A DNA stretch of 5,526 nucleotides from an uncultured Campylobacter sp. (GCA_938046705.1 CALIWP010000097.1:1-5526); one strand, 5' to 3'; counted from the first letter of the stretch, positions 1-5,400 are shown. Notes: generated from the letters alone by a model not told the origin. Numbers and translations: made by a program.

Positions 1-662
1 GCCCACTCGCTTTGTAAAATTCCTAGAAAATTGGCCATCTGATACAGCGCCTCTCTAAAGTGCTTTGGCGCCTTGCTCTCGACCCTGCCGCGCACGCCGT
101 TAAAGCCCTCGTTTAAAAGCGCTCTTAGACTCCAGCCCGCGCAGTAGCCCGTGAGGCAGTCAAGATCGTGGATGTGATAGTCGCCGTTTCGGTGTGCGAG
201 GCCCTCTTCTTTGCTATACACCTTATCCAGCCAGTAGTTGGCGATGACCTTGCCCGCGGTGTTGTTAATGAGGCCGGCGTTTGAGTAGCTGGTGTTTGAG
301 TTTGCCAGGATGCGCCAGTCGGTGCCGTTGATGTACTCGCTGATGGTTTGGGTGGAGTTGATGTAGGTTGTGTCTTTGTTTAGTCCTAAAATTTGCTCGC
401 GCTGAAGCTTGTGCGTGTGGCGGTAGAGCATAAAGCTCTTCATCACGTCGAAGTGTCCCGCGTTAAAAAGCGCCTTTTCGATGTAGTCTTGCACGTCCTC
501 GACGCTCAAAACTTCGCTGTCAAACACGTGCCCCATCACGTCTAAAAAGACCTTGTCATCGTACTCTTTAGACTCGCTCTCAAAGGCTTTTTTGATCGCG
601 TCTTGGATTTTATACGGGAGATATTCTTGCTTCGTGCCGTCGCGTTTTAGGATAAATTTCAT
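1..662 (-). CDS. nrdD: Anaerobic (class III) ribonucleoside-triphosphate reductase, N-terminal part
   Basis: This gene is cut by the left edge of the window. 220 codons (662 down to 3) are visible of a protein that is usually about 700 residues long. NrdD reduces ribonucleoside triphosphates to dNTPs without oxygen, using a glycyl radical installed by the NrdG activase; the C-terminal radical glycine lies outside the window. Residues 1-90 look like an ATP-cone regulatory domain (start MKFILKRDGTKQEY; AIKKAF at 22-27; VEDVQDYIEKAL at 54-65). The catalytic barrel then begins, with INSTQTISEYING at 101-113, HRNGDYHIHDLD at 157-168, GYCAGWSLRALL at 172-183 and HFREALYQMANFLGILQ at 201-217, all typical of class III enzymes. 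The ATG at 662-660 follows AAGGAA (672-667). The next gene upstream on this strand is 333 bp away, so nrdD probably has its own promoter. The identification is firm from motifs; no database search was run. Confidence 0.93.
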   Translation of the reverse strand, partial: MKFILKRDGTKQEYLPYKIQDAIKKAFESESKEYDDKVFLDVMGHVFDSEVLSVEDVQDYIEKALFNAGHFDVMKSFMLYRHTHKLQREQILGLNKDTTYINSTQTISEYINGTDWRILANSNTSYSNAGLINNTAGKVIANYWLDKVYSKEEGLAHRNGDYHIHDLDCLTGYCAGWSLRALLNEGFNGVRGRVESKAPKHFREALYQMANFLGILQSEW

Positions 663-757
663 TTCATTCCTTACGTTAAATTTTGATGATAAATTTGACG
701 AAAGTATAGGCAAAGTTGGCTTAAAATTTAGTGACCGAAATTTGCTCTCCGGGCATT

Positions 758-776
758 TTAAAAATGTCATTTTTAA
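758..776. promoter_or_regulatory. 19-bp perfect palindrome upstream of nrdD, possible operator
   Basis: The arms TTAAAAATG (758-766) and CATTTTTAA (768-776) are exact reverse complements around one central base. An overlapping CATTTT (754-759) extends this to three alternating hexamers, CATTTT-A-AAAATG-T-CATTTT, with a period of 7 bp. The one-base loop makes an RNA hairpin less likely than a protein-binding site. The hexamer layout resembles that of Fur-family operators, but the bases do not match a site I can name. The centre is about 105 bp upstream of the nrdD start. Confidence 0.45.
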
Positions 777-813
777 GTTTAAAATCACTTTTAAATCGCG
801 TATATTTGGGCAT

Positions 814-843
814 TTTATAGAGGGCTATTAAAATTTAATACAA
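814..843 (-). promoter_or_regulatory. Candidate sigma70-type promoter for nrdD
   Basis: On the minus strand TTGTAT (843-838) is followed after 18 bases by TATAAA (819-814), a fair match to -35 and -10 boxes. It would give a leader of roughly 145 nt before the nrdD ATG, with the 758-776 palindrome inside the leader. A competing -10, TATACT at 708-703, lies nearer the gene but has no good -35. Which is used cannot be told from sequence alone in such AT-rich DNA. Confidence 0.4.
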
Positions 844-864
844 AGCCATTTTTGATAAGAGATA

Positions 865-884
865 TTAAATTTGAGCAAATTTAA
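865..884. repeat. 20-bp palindrome of the AAATTTG type
   Basis: The arms TTAAATTTG (865-873) and CAAATTTAA (876-884) are exact reverse complements separated by two bases. It belongs to the family of AAATTTGA-type words scattered through the intergenic regions here. It could be a binding site or simply background word bias. Nothing in its position decides a function. Confidence 0.4.
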
Positions 885-967
885 AATAAAGATAAAAAAC
901 AAGCGAAAGTTCAAATTTGACGAGATTTTGCGGGAGTTAAATTTGATAAATTTGAGCAGGAGAGAGC

Positions 968-988
968 CCCGCCGTAAAATTCGGCGGG
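968..988. terminator. GC-rich hairpin just after the lipoprotein gene
   Basis: CCCGCCG (968-974) pairs perfectly with CGGCGGG (982-988) across a 7-base AT loop, a strong 7-bp GC stem. It begins only 7 bases past the stop codon of the minus-strand lipoprotein gene, so it is probably that transcript's 3' hairpin. However, the U-rich tail (GTTTTTATT, 992-1000) lies on the plus-strand side. The minus-strand side continues GCTCTC, without a U run. It may therefore be a protective 3' stem or an imperfect terminator for the minus strand, or act on plus-strand transcription. Confidence 0.55.
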
Positions 989-995
989 AAAGTTT

Positions 996-1361
996 TTATT
1001 CGTCGTATCTTAAGAAAATATCCTCGCCGCCTTTTGCAAGGTTTAGGATACCTTCGCCGCGTTTAAACGTTATCTCTGTACCGATATCGTCGTTCGCTAG
1101 TCTTACGCCGCTTGCTGTGACTGCGTTTTTAAGGTTGATTTTGTGACCTTTGCTGTCTTCTAGTAGGGCTGTGTTAAATTTATCGGTAGAGCTTAGTCTA
1201 ACGACGTATTTCGGGTCGTTTACGCCCGTAAATTTAATAACTTCAGCTTCTGATTTGGTGATTTGTGCTTTGTTTGCGCTCTCGCTTTTGTGCGCGTGGC
1301 AACCGCTAAGCATAGCAACTGCAGCAAAAGCCGCCAAAGATGAAACTAAAAACTTCTTCAT
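996..1361 (-). CDS. Small lipoprotein, possibly MliC-like (C-type lysozyme inhibitor)
   Basis: This encodes 121 residues beginning with a clear lipoprotein signal: MKK, a hydrophobic stretch at 4-18, and lipobox LSGC with the lipidated Cys at 21. The mature protein should be anchored in a membrane facing the periplasm. A Lys/Ser/Glu-rich linker (22-43) leads to a small beta-rich domain. Residues 83-119 (ASGV, then ITFKRGEGILNLAKGGEDIFL) recall the C-terminal half of MliC/PliC lysozyme inhibitors, where an SG-x-x-Y motif is followed by a strand and a KG(D)E-x-FL ending. Here the Tyr position is Leu88 and the disulfide cysteines are absent, so the assignment is tentative. The start is supported by AAGGAC (1371-1366). 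The gene stands alone between sodB and nrdD on the same strand. Being a gene is likely; the function is not established. Confidence 0.85.
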   Translation of the reverse strand: MKKFLVSSLAAFAAVAMLSGCHAHKSESANKAQITKSEAEVIKFTGVNDPKYVVRLSSTDKFNTALLEDSKGHKINLKNAVTASGVRLANDDIGTEITFKRGEGILNLAKGGEDIFLRYDE

Positions 1362-1408
1362 TTTCGTCCTTTTTTGTGAAATGAGACTCGAATATTACTT
1401 CAAAATAG

Positions 1409-1418
1409 TTTATATAAA
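1409..1418 (-). promoter_or_regulatory. Possible -10 region of the lipoprotein gene
   Basis: The perfect palindrome TTTATATAAA contains TATATA and TATAAA on the minus strand, about 50 bp upstream of the lipoprotein ATG. No convincing -35 box is visible, which is common for Campylobacter promoters. The call rests mainly on position and AT content. Confidence 0.3.
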
Positions 1419-1474
1419 GTAAACTTAGCCAAGAAGGAGTCGTTGCTCAAGGCTAAATTTACTCGCGGGCTTAC

Positions 1475-1493
1475 GCTTATTTAAAAAATAAGC
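1475..1493. repeat. 8-bp perfect hairpin downstream of sodB
   Basis: GCTTATTT (1475-1482) and AAATAAGC (1486-1493) pair perfectly around a 3-base loop. GGCTTA (1468-1473) can pair instead with TAAGCC (1489-1494), giving mutually exclusive structures. No U tract follows on either strand. It lies past the sodB terminator and upstream of the lipoprotein gene, so it could be a secondary 3' structure or leader element. Confidence 0.4.
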
Positions 1494-1517
1494 CGGTGCA
1501 AATTTATCGCCACTCTT

Positions 1518-1545
1518 AAAAAACTCGCGAAACCGGCGAATTTTT
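1518..1545 (-). terminator. Intrinsic terminator of sodB
   Basis: Read on the minus strand, AAAAATTCGC (1545-1536) pairs with GCGAGTTTTT (1528-1519) around a 7-base loop, with one G-U pair, and the T run continues to 1518. The structure starts four bases after the sodB stop codon. Stem plus U tract in the correct orientation make it a convincing Rho-independent terminator. The A-rich arm facing it may also give some activity in the other direction. Confidence 0.75.
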
Positions 1546-1549
1546 GGCA

Positions 1550-2200
1550 TTAATGGCAGCCGCAACCGCAGCAAGATTTAGCACCGCCGTGAAGCTCGGA
1601 AACGTAAAATTTAACCGAATTTAGCCCCTCTTTTAACGCCCATTCGTAAGCGCTTGAGACGAAATCCCAGTTGATGTTTTCAAACAACTTCTCTAAATAC
1701 GCAGGGCGCGCATTTCTGTGATCTACGTAGTATGCGTGCTCCCAAACGTCAGCGACTAAAAGCGGCACAAGACCGTCCGTTACCGGAGTTTGCGCGTTGC
1801 TAGTTTGTACGATTTGTAGTTTATCCTCTTTTGGGTTGTAAACCAGCCACGCCCAGCCTGAGCCAAAAAGCGTAGTCGCAGCTTTTAAAAACTCCTCTTT
1901 AAAATTTGGAATATCTTTTTCTAGGCGAGCTTTTAGCTCGTCGCTCATTTGGCTTTTTTTCGCGATGCAATCCCAGTAAAAGTCGTGGTTATAGACCTGA
2001 GCCGCGTTGTTAAACAGGCCGCCTGAGCTTTTTACTAATATATCAAAGAGGCTAGCACCCTCAAACTCCGTACCTTTTATCAAATTATTTAGGTTATTGA
2101 TATAGGTTTGGTGGTGCTTGCCGTGGTGGTAGCTACAGGTTTCCTCGCTTACGACGGCGTTTGCTTTCGGATCGAAAGGCAGTTTTCTAAGTTCAAACAT
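1550..2200 (-). CDS. sodB: Superoxide dismutase, Fe type
   Basis: The 216-residue cytoplasmic-type enzyme has no signal peptide and converts superoxide to hydrogen peroxide and oxygen. The four metal ligands of the Fe/Mn family are visible: His25 (YHHGKHH), His72 (VYNHDFYW), Asp151 and His155 (DVWEHAYY). Gln68 in FNNAAQ and the FGSGWAWL segment (112-119) favour iron over manganese. The core closely resembles Helicobacter and Campylobacter SodB. The protein ends oddly, with a Gly/Cys-rich tail from residue 205 (GGAKSCCGCGCH) carrying four Cys and a final His, which the catalytic fold does not need. It might bind metal, but that is inference. The start at 2200-2198 follows AAAGGA (2212-2207). 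It is probably monocistronic, with its own promoter and terminator, and divergent from the TRAP operon. Confidence 0.97.
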   Translation of the reverse strand: MFELRKLPFDPKANAVVSEETCSYHHGKHHQTYINNLNNLIKGTEFEGASLFDILVKSSGGLFNNAAQVYNHDFYWDCIAKKSQMSDELKARLEKDIPNFKEEFLKAATTLFGSGWAWLVYNPKEDKLQIVQTSNAQTPVTDGLVPLLVADVWEHAYYVDHRNARPAYLEKLFENINWDFVSSAYEWALKEGLNSVKFYVSELHGGAKSCCGCGCH

Positions 2201-2230
2201 AATTTTTCCTTTGTAATAAAATTTATCCGT

Positions 2231-2240
2231 ATTATAGCAA
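2231..2240 (-). promoter_or_regulatory. sodB promoter, extended -10
   Basis: The minus strand reads TTGCTATAAT (2240-2231), a perfect TGn-TATAAT extended -10 box, preceded by a T-rich run (TACTTTTTTAT) as is usual for Campylobacter housekeeping promoters. Transcription would start near 2224, giving a leader of about 24 nt that contains the AAAGGA ribosome site. Confidence 0.8.
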
Positions 2241-2291
2241 TAAAAAAGTAATTAATTTATTAACGCGCAAACAAATCCGCCGATGCTTCCG

Positions 2292-2343
2292 TTTTATCAA
2301 ATTTTATTCGTTTCGCCGTGCGAAAAGGTCAAATTTGATAAAA
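2292..2343. repeat. Nested inverted repeat between sodB and dctP
   Basis: The outer arms TTTTATCAAATTT (2292-2304) and AAATTTGATAAAA (2331-2343) are exact 13-bp reverse complements. Inside the 26-base gap a second perfect stem forms, TTTCGC (2311-2316) with GCGAAA (2320-2325) around a CGT loop. No U tract follows on the plus strand, so it does not look like a terminator. It could be an RNA element or a pair of binding sites. Confidence 0.5.
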
Positions 2344-2401
2344 ACAGTGTGTATTTTCGTAACATTTGGTCTTTTTAGCGTTATATTTTACTTTGGCGTG
2401 C

Positions 2402-2428
2402 TCTCAAATTTGACGGTCAAATTTGAGA
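2402..2428. promoter_or_regulatory. 27-bp perfect palindrome upstream of dctP, candidate operator
   Basis: The arms TCTCAAATTTGAC (2402-2414) and GTCAAATTTGAGA (2416-2428) are exact reverse complements around G2415. Each arm contains the self-palindromic TCAAATTTGA, so the site is also two copies of that word spaced 13 bp apart. It lies 80-107 bp upstream of the dctP -10 box, a plausible activator position. The binding protein is unknown. Confidence 0.5.
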
Positions 2429-2508
2429 TAGTGTTACATATTTACACATAAATTTGAAATTTATTGCAAAAAGTCGAAACATTTTAACGCAGCCGCTTTT
2501 TTATGAAT

Positions 2509-2514
2509 TATAAT
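2509..2514 (+). promoter_or_regulatory. dctPQM promoter, -10 box
   Basis: A perfect TATAAT lies 43 bp before the dctP start codon, with a T run (2497-2502) just upstream. No good -35 hexamer is present at 16-18 bp spacing, so the promoter may rely on an activator or on upstream T tracts. Transcription would begin near 2521, giving a leader of about 37 nt. Confidence 0.65.
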
Positions 2515-2520
2515 TGCACC

Positions 2521-2537
2521 TAGCTGAATTAGCTAAT
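2521..2537. promoter_or_regulatory. Small palindromes at the dctP transcription start
   Basis: TAGCT (2521-2525) and AGCTA (2531-2535) are inverted around GAATT, and the overlapping ATTAGCTAAT (2528-2537) is a perfect 10-bp palindrome. The position, just downstream of the -10 box, would suit a repressor site. Such short palindromes also arise by chance. Confidence 0.3.
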
Positions 2538-2557
2538 CTTTTACAAAAGGATCACAG

Positions 2558-3556
2558 ATGAAAATTAAGTTACTTTCCGCACTGCTTCTTTCTTGCGCGC
2601 TTGCGGGCAGCGCGTTTGCCGCAGGCAAAACATACACGATCAAATTTGCCCACGTCGTGGCCGCCTCTACGCCAAAAGGCAAGGCTGCGGACTTTTTTGC
2701 CAAACGAGTCGGCGAGCTTAGCGGCGGAGCGATCAAAGTCGAGGTATATCCTGCCGCATCGCTGATGGACGATGATAGGGTTTTTGGAGCTCTAAAGCTG
2801 GGTAACGTACAGATGGCTGCGCCTAGTTTTTCTAAATTTACGCCGATAGTGCCGCAGTTTCAGCTTTTTGACCTGCCGTTTATCTTTAGAGATAACGCCC
2901 ATCTTTACGCTGTTCAAGACGGCGAAGTCGGACAAGCTCTAAAAGATATGATCGCTAAAAAAGGCTTCATCGCGCTTGATTTTTGGGATGCTGGATTTAA
3001 GCACTTTAGCTCGAGCAAAAAGCCTATCGTAGAGCCTGCGGACGCTAAGGGACAAAAATTCCGCATCCAAAGCTCAAAAGTGCTTGAAGAGCAGATCAAA
3101 GTCGTCGGCGGCAACCCGCAAGTATTGCCGTTTTCAGAGGTTTATCCGGCCCTTCAACAAGGCGTAGTCGATGCGACCGAAAACCCGCTGTCAAACTTCT
3201 ATAACTCCAAATTTTACGAGGCGCAAAGCTCTTTAACGCTATCAGGCCACGGATATTTGGGATATTTAGTCGTTATGAGCGAGAAATTTTGGAAAGGCTT
3301 GCCTGATGATATGAAGGCTCACGTAACGCAAGCTCTAAAAGAGGCTACGACTTATGAGCGCGAAGAGACGGCTAAAGAAGAAGAGCATATTTTAAGCGAA
3401 CTTAAAAAATTTGCCGGCGAAAGCAAAAAGCTTGAGATCATCGAGCTAAATGCCGATCAAAAGGGCAAATGGGCAGAGGCTATGAAGCCGATTTATCCGA
3501 ACTTCTACAACGTGATAGGTCAAGATTTGATAGAAAAAACGATAAATACGAAGTAG
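2558..3556 (+). CDS. dctP: TRAP transporter substrate-binding protein, probably for C4-dicarboxylates
   Basis: The 332-residue periplasmic receptor captures the substrate and delivers it to the DctQM membrane complex. A Sec signal peptide is clear (MKIK, hydrophobic 5-18, probable cleavage after AFA at 19-21). The mature protein follows the DctP fold: YTIKFAHVVAASTPKGKAADFF at 26-47 (first lobe), QLFDLPFIFRD at 102-112, and KFRIQSS at 167-173, whose Arg169 corresponds to the conserved Arg that clamps the substrate carboxylate. The segments PFSEVYPALQQGVVD (191-205), ENPLSNFY (208-215) and KFYEAQSSLTLSGH (217-230) are characteristic of C4-dicarboxylate binders. The family often reads DGQENP where this protein has DATENP. 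The start follows AAAGGA (2546-2551). It is the first gene of a three-gene operon, six bases from dctQ. The exact substrate (malate, fumarate or succinate) is inferred. Confidence 0.94.
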   Translation: MKIKLLSALLLSCALAGSAFAAGKTYTIKFAHVVAASTPKGKAADFFAKRVGELSGGAIKVEVYPAASLMDDDRVFGALKLGNVQMAAPSFSKFTPIVPQFQLFDLPFIFRDNAHLYAVQDGEVGQALKDMIAKKGFIALDFWDAGFKHFSSSKKPIVEPADAKGQKFRIQSSKVLEEQIKVVGGNPQVLPFSEVYPALQQGVVDATENPLSNFYNSKFYEAQSSLTLSGHGYLGYLVVMSEKFWKGLPDDMKAHVTQALKEATTYEREETAKEEEHILSELKKFAGESKKLEIIELNADQKGKWAEAMKPIYPNFYNVIGQDLIEKTINTK

Positions 3557-3562
3557 GATTTT

Positions 3563-4105
3563 ATGGGTAAATTTTTTGAGATTTTAGATGTCGGCATCGC
3601 CTCGGTAAACAAAACCGTAGCGGTGCTAGGCATCGCCGCAGGCACGCTGCTAGCCTTTGTTAACGTCGTGATGAGGTATTGCTTTAACACTGGCTGGTCG
3701 TGGGCCGGCGAGCTAACTAACTACCTTTTTATCTGGTCGGCGTTTTTTGCCGCCGCTTACGGCTTTAGAAAAGGCATACATATCTCGGTTACGATTTTGA
3801 TCGAGAGATTTCCCGCTCCTATCGCCAAGGCCTACCTCATCTTCGCAAATATCCTAACGACGGTGTTTTTGATGTTCGTCGTGGTTTATAGCGTGCAGTA
3901 TCTACAGGTGATGATCGAGCTTGATTTCATGAGCGTAGATCTAGGCGTGCCGCAGTGGGTGCCGATGCTGGTACTTCCGATAGCGTTTTTGGGTGCCAGC
4001 TACCGCGCCGGCGAGAAAATTTACCAGATCGCTATGACGCCTTCAGATAAAGTCATCATAAACAACGAAGCCGAGATGATACGCGACTCGGTCAAGAAAA
4101 GCTAA
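3563..4105 (+). CDS. dctQ: TRAP transporter small membrane subunit
   Basis: The 180-residue inner-membrane protein has four predicted membrane segments, at about 18-37, 47-67, 89-112 and 131-147, the standard DctQ design. The motif VVMRYCFNTGWSWAGELTNY (35-54), with Arg38 and Glu50, and the following FIWSAFFAAAYGFRKGIHI are typical of the family. DctQ pairs with DctM and helps form the docking surface for DctP. A charged cytoplasmic tail follows at 157-180. The ribosome site AGGA (3555-3558) overlaps the dctP stop codon and the gap is six bases, which points to translational coupling. Length and motifs are normal for the family. Confidence 0.94.
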   Translation: MGKFFEILDVGIASVNKTVAVLGIAAGTLLAFVNVVMRYCFNTGWSWAGELTNYLFIWSAFFAAAYGFRKGIHISVTILIERFPAPIAKAYLIFANILTTVFLMFVVVYSVQYLQVMIELDFMSVDLGVPQWVPMLVLPIAFLGASYRAGEKIYQIAMTPSDKVIINNEAEMIRDSVKKS

Positions 4106-4114
4106 GGAGAGCCT

Positions 4115-5398
4115 ATGACCATCGCATTTTTGTTTATCTCGCTGTTTGGCCTCATGCTTATAGGCGTTCCCGTCGCCGTTTCGCTTGGAGCTAGTACGGT
4201 TATCACGATGCTTTTTTTCACGGATCTTGACGTCGCGACGATACCTCAGCTCATCTTTGACGGTATCAATAAATTTGCCCTCATGGCGATCCCGATGTTT
4301 ATCCTGGCAGGAAATTTACTGAGCAAGGGCGGCTCTGCTAGACGCATTATAGATTTTGCTAAATCCATGGTCGGACATTTGCCAGGCGGCCTGCCGATGA
4401 GCGCGATATTTGCGTGCGTTATATTTGCCGCGGTTTCAGGCAGCTCGCCCGCTACGGTCGTAGCGATAGGCTCGATCACGTTTGTCGCGATCAAAGAAGC
4501 GGGTTATCCGAAAGAGTACGCCGTGGGCGGCATCACAACCGCGGGCTCTCTAGGCATCCTCATCCCGCCTTCCGTCGTTATGATCGTTTACGGCGTTACG
4601 GCCGAGGTCAGTATCGCGCAGCTATTTATGGCGGGCGTGGTGCCTGGACTGATGCTAGGCGGTATGATGATAGCGCAGACTTATATCGGAGCAAAAAGGC
4701 TTGGATTTAAAGCTACTACGCCCGAGCCTTGGAGCGAGCGAATAAAAAAATTCTTCAGAGCATTTTGGGCGCTGCTAATCGTAGTAGTCGTTATCGGCGG
4801 TATCTACGGCGGTATCTTCACCCCGACCGAGGCTGCGGCGGCGAGCGCGATATATGCGCTGATTATTTCGCTATTTGTTTATAAAGATATCAAATTTAAA
4901 GACCTGTGGGACATCTGCCTAGAGTCTGCTATCACGACGGCGATGATATTTTTCATCATCGCAAACGCGGTCGTGTTCGCATACCTGCTAACTAGCGAAA
5001 ACATCCCGCAAACGATAGCTGATAGCATCCTAGCCGCAAATATCGGCAAAATAGGCTTTTTAATCATCGTAAACATCCTGCTTTTCATCATGGGACAGTT
5101 TATGGAGCCTTCATCGGTCGTTATGATCATGGTGCCGCTACTGCTACCGATCGCAACCGCGCTAGGCGTGGATCCGGTACACTTCGGTATCCTGCTAATT
5201 GTGAATATGGAAATCGGCATGATCACGCCGCCTGTGGGCTTAAATTTATTCGTCGCCAGCGGTCTAACCGGCATGAATCTAAAAGACGTCATCGTCGCGT
5301 GCTTGCCATGGACTTTGACGCTATTTGTCGGACTTGTTTTGGTGACATACATCCCGGAAATCTCGCTTTGGCTACCGAGGCTGATGTACGGAGGCTGA
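4115..5398 (+). CDS. dctM: TRAP transporter large membrane subunit
   Basis: The 427-residue polytopic inner-membrane protein is the transport subunit, which moves substrate using the sodium gradient (a family property). Hallmarks in order are MFILAGNLLSKGG (61-73), VSGSSPATVVAIGSI (107-121), GGITTAGSLGILIPPS (138-153), GGIFTPTEAAAASAIYAL (232-249), GQFMEPSSVVMIMVPLLLPI (327-346) and HFGIL to ITPPVGLNLF (356-379). The SGSSPATV and TPPVG segments match the two re-entrant hairpins where related structures place the sodium and substrate sites; mapping them here is inference. Full length is normal. Start choice is clear: the ideal TAAGGAG site (4103-4109) includes the dctQ stop codon, five bases before ATG. 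It is the last gene of the operon, and its TGA stop is followed by inverted repeats and a likely terminator. Confidence 0.96.
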   Translation: MTIAFLFISLFGLMLIGVPVAVSLGASTVITMLFFTDLDVATIPQLIFDGINKFALMAIPMFILAGNLLSKGGSARRIIDFAKSMVGHLPGGLPMSAIFACVIFAAVSGSSPATVVAIGSITFVAIKEAGYPKEYAVGGITTAGSLGILIPPSVVMIVYGVTAEVSIAQLFMAGVVPGLMLGGMMIAQTYIGAKRLGFKATTPEPWSERIKKFFRAFWALLIVVVVIGGIYGGIFTPTEAAAASAIYALIISLFVYKDIKFKDLWDICLESAITTAMIFFIIANAVVFAYLLTSENIPQTIADSILAANIGKIGFLIIVNILLFIMGQFMEPSSVVMIMVPLLLPIATALGVDPVHFGILLIVNMEIGMITPPVGLNLFVASGLTGMNLKDVIVACLPWTLTLFVGLVLVTYIPEISLWLPRLMYGG

Positions 5399-5400
5399 TT

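Larger units (their letters stand above)
663..995. other. Non-coding region between the lipoprotein gene and nrdD
   Basis: These 333 bases hold no supportable gene. Open frames crossing the region on the plus strand start inside antisense nrdD, or at a TTG, and run into antisense of the lipoprotein gene, so they look accidental. The stretch is very AT-rich and contains repeated AAATTTG/CAAATTT words, two palindromes (758-776 and 865-884), an exact TCAAATTTGA at 911-920, a candidate minus-strand promoter for nrdD and a GC-rich hairpin at 968-988. It most likely carries the nrdD promoter and leader and the 3' end of the lipoprotein transcript. Confidence 0.7.
1362..1549. other. Intergenic region between sodB and the lipoprotein gene
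   Basis: This 188-bp stretch has no gene. It holds the sodB terminator (1518-1545), an 8-bp hairpin (1475-1493), a long-range inverted repeat TTAGCC/GGCTAA (1425-1430 with 1451-1456), and the presumed promoter of the lipoprotein gene around the palindrome TTTATATAAA (1409-1418). Confidence 0.6.
2201..2557. other. Divergent regulatory region between sodB and dctP
   Basis: These 357 bases separate the two divergent start codons and contain no gene. They hold promoters at both ends (2231-2240 for sodB, 2509-2514 for dctP), a nested inverted repeat (2292-2343), a 27-bp palindrome (2402-2428) and a small palindrome near the dctP transcription start (2528-2537). The length and symmetry suggest regulation of the TRAP operon, or a small RNA, but no regulator gene is in the window. 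Confidence 0.65.

Noticed and set aside
553..831. Plus-strand 92-codon open frame
   Set aside because: It begins inside antisense nrdD and continues through AT-rich intergenic DNA, has no ribosome site, and its peptide is low-complexity Phe/Lys/Ile.
871..1146. Plus-strand 91-codon open frame starting at TTG
   Set aside because: The first part is Lys-rich intergenic translation, the rest is antisense to the well-supported lipoprotein gene, and it runs straight through a GC-rich hairpin.
2392..2410. Possible sigma54 promoter (TTGGCGTG)
   Set aside because: The -24-like element is present but the required GC of the -12 element (TTGC) is missing at the right spacing.
2431..2447. GTGT...ACAC half-sites resembling a CRP/FNR box
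   Set aside because: Only the outer four bases on each side are symmetric and the core does not match a CRP or FNR site.
4414..4710. Plus-strand 98-codon frame inside dctM
   Set aside because: It is an Arg-rich out-of-frame reading of dctM with no start signal.
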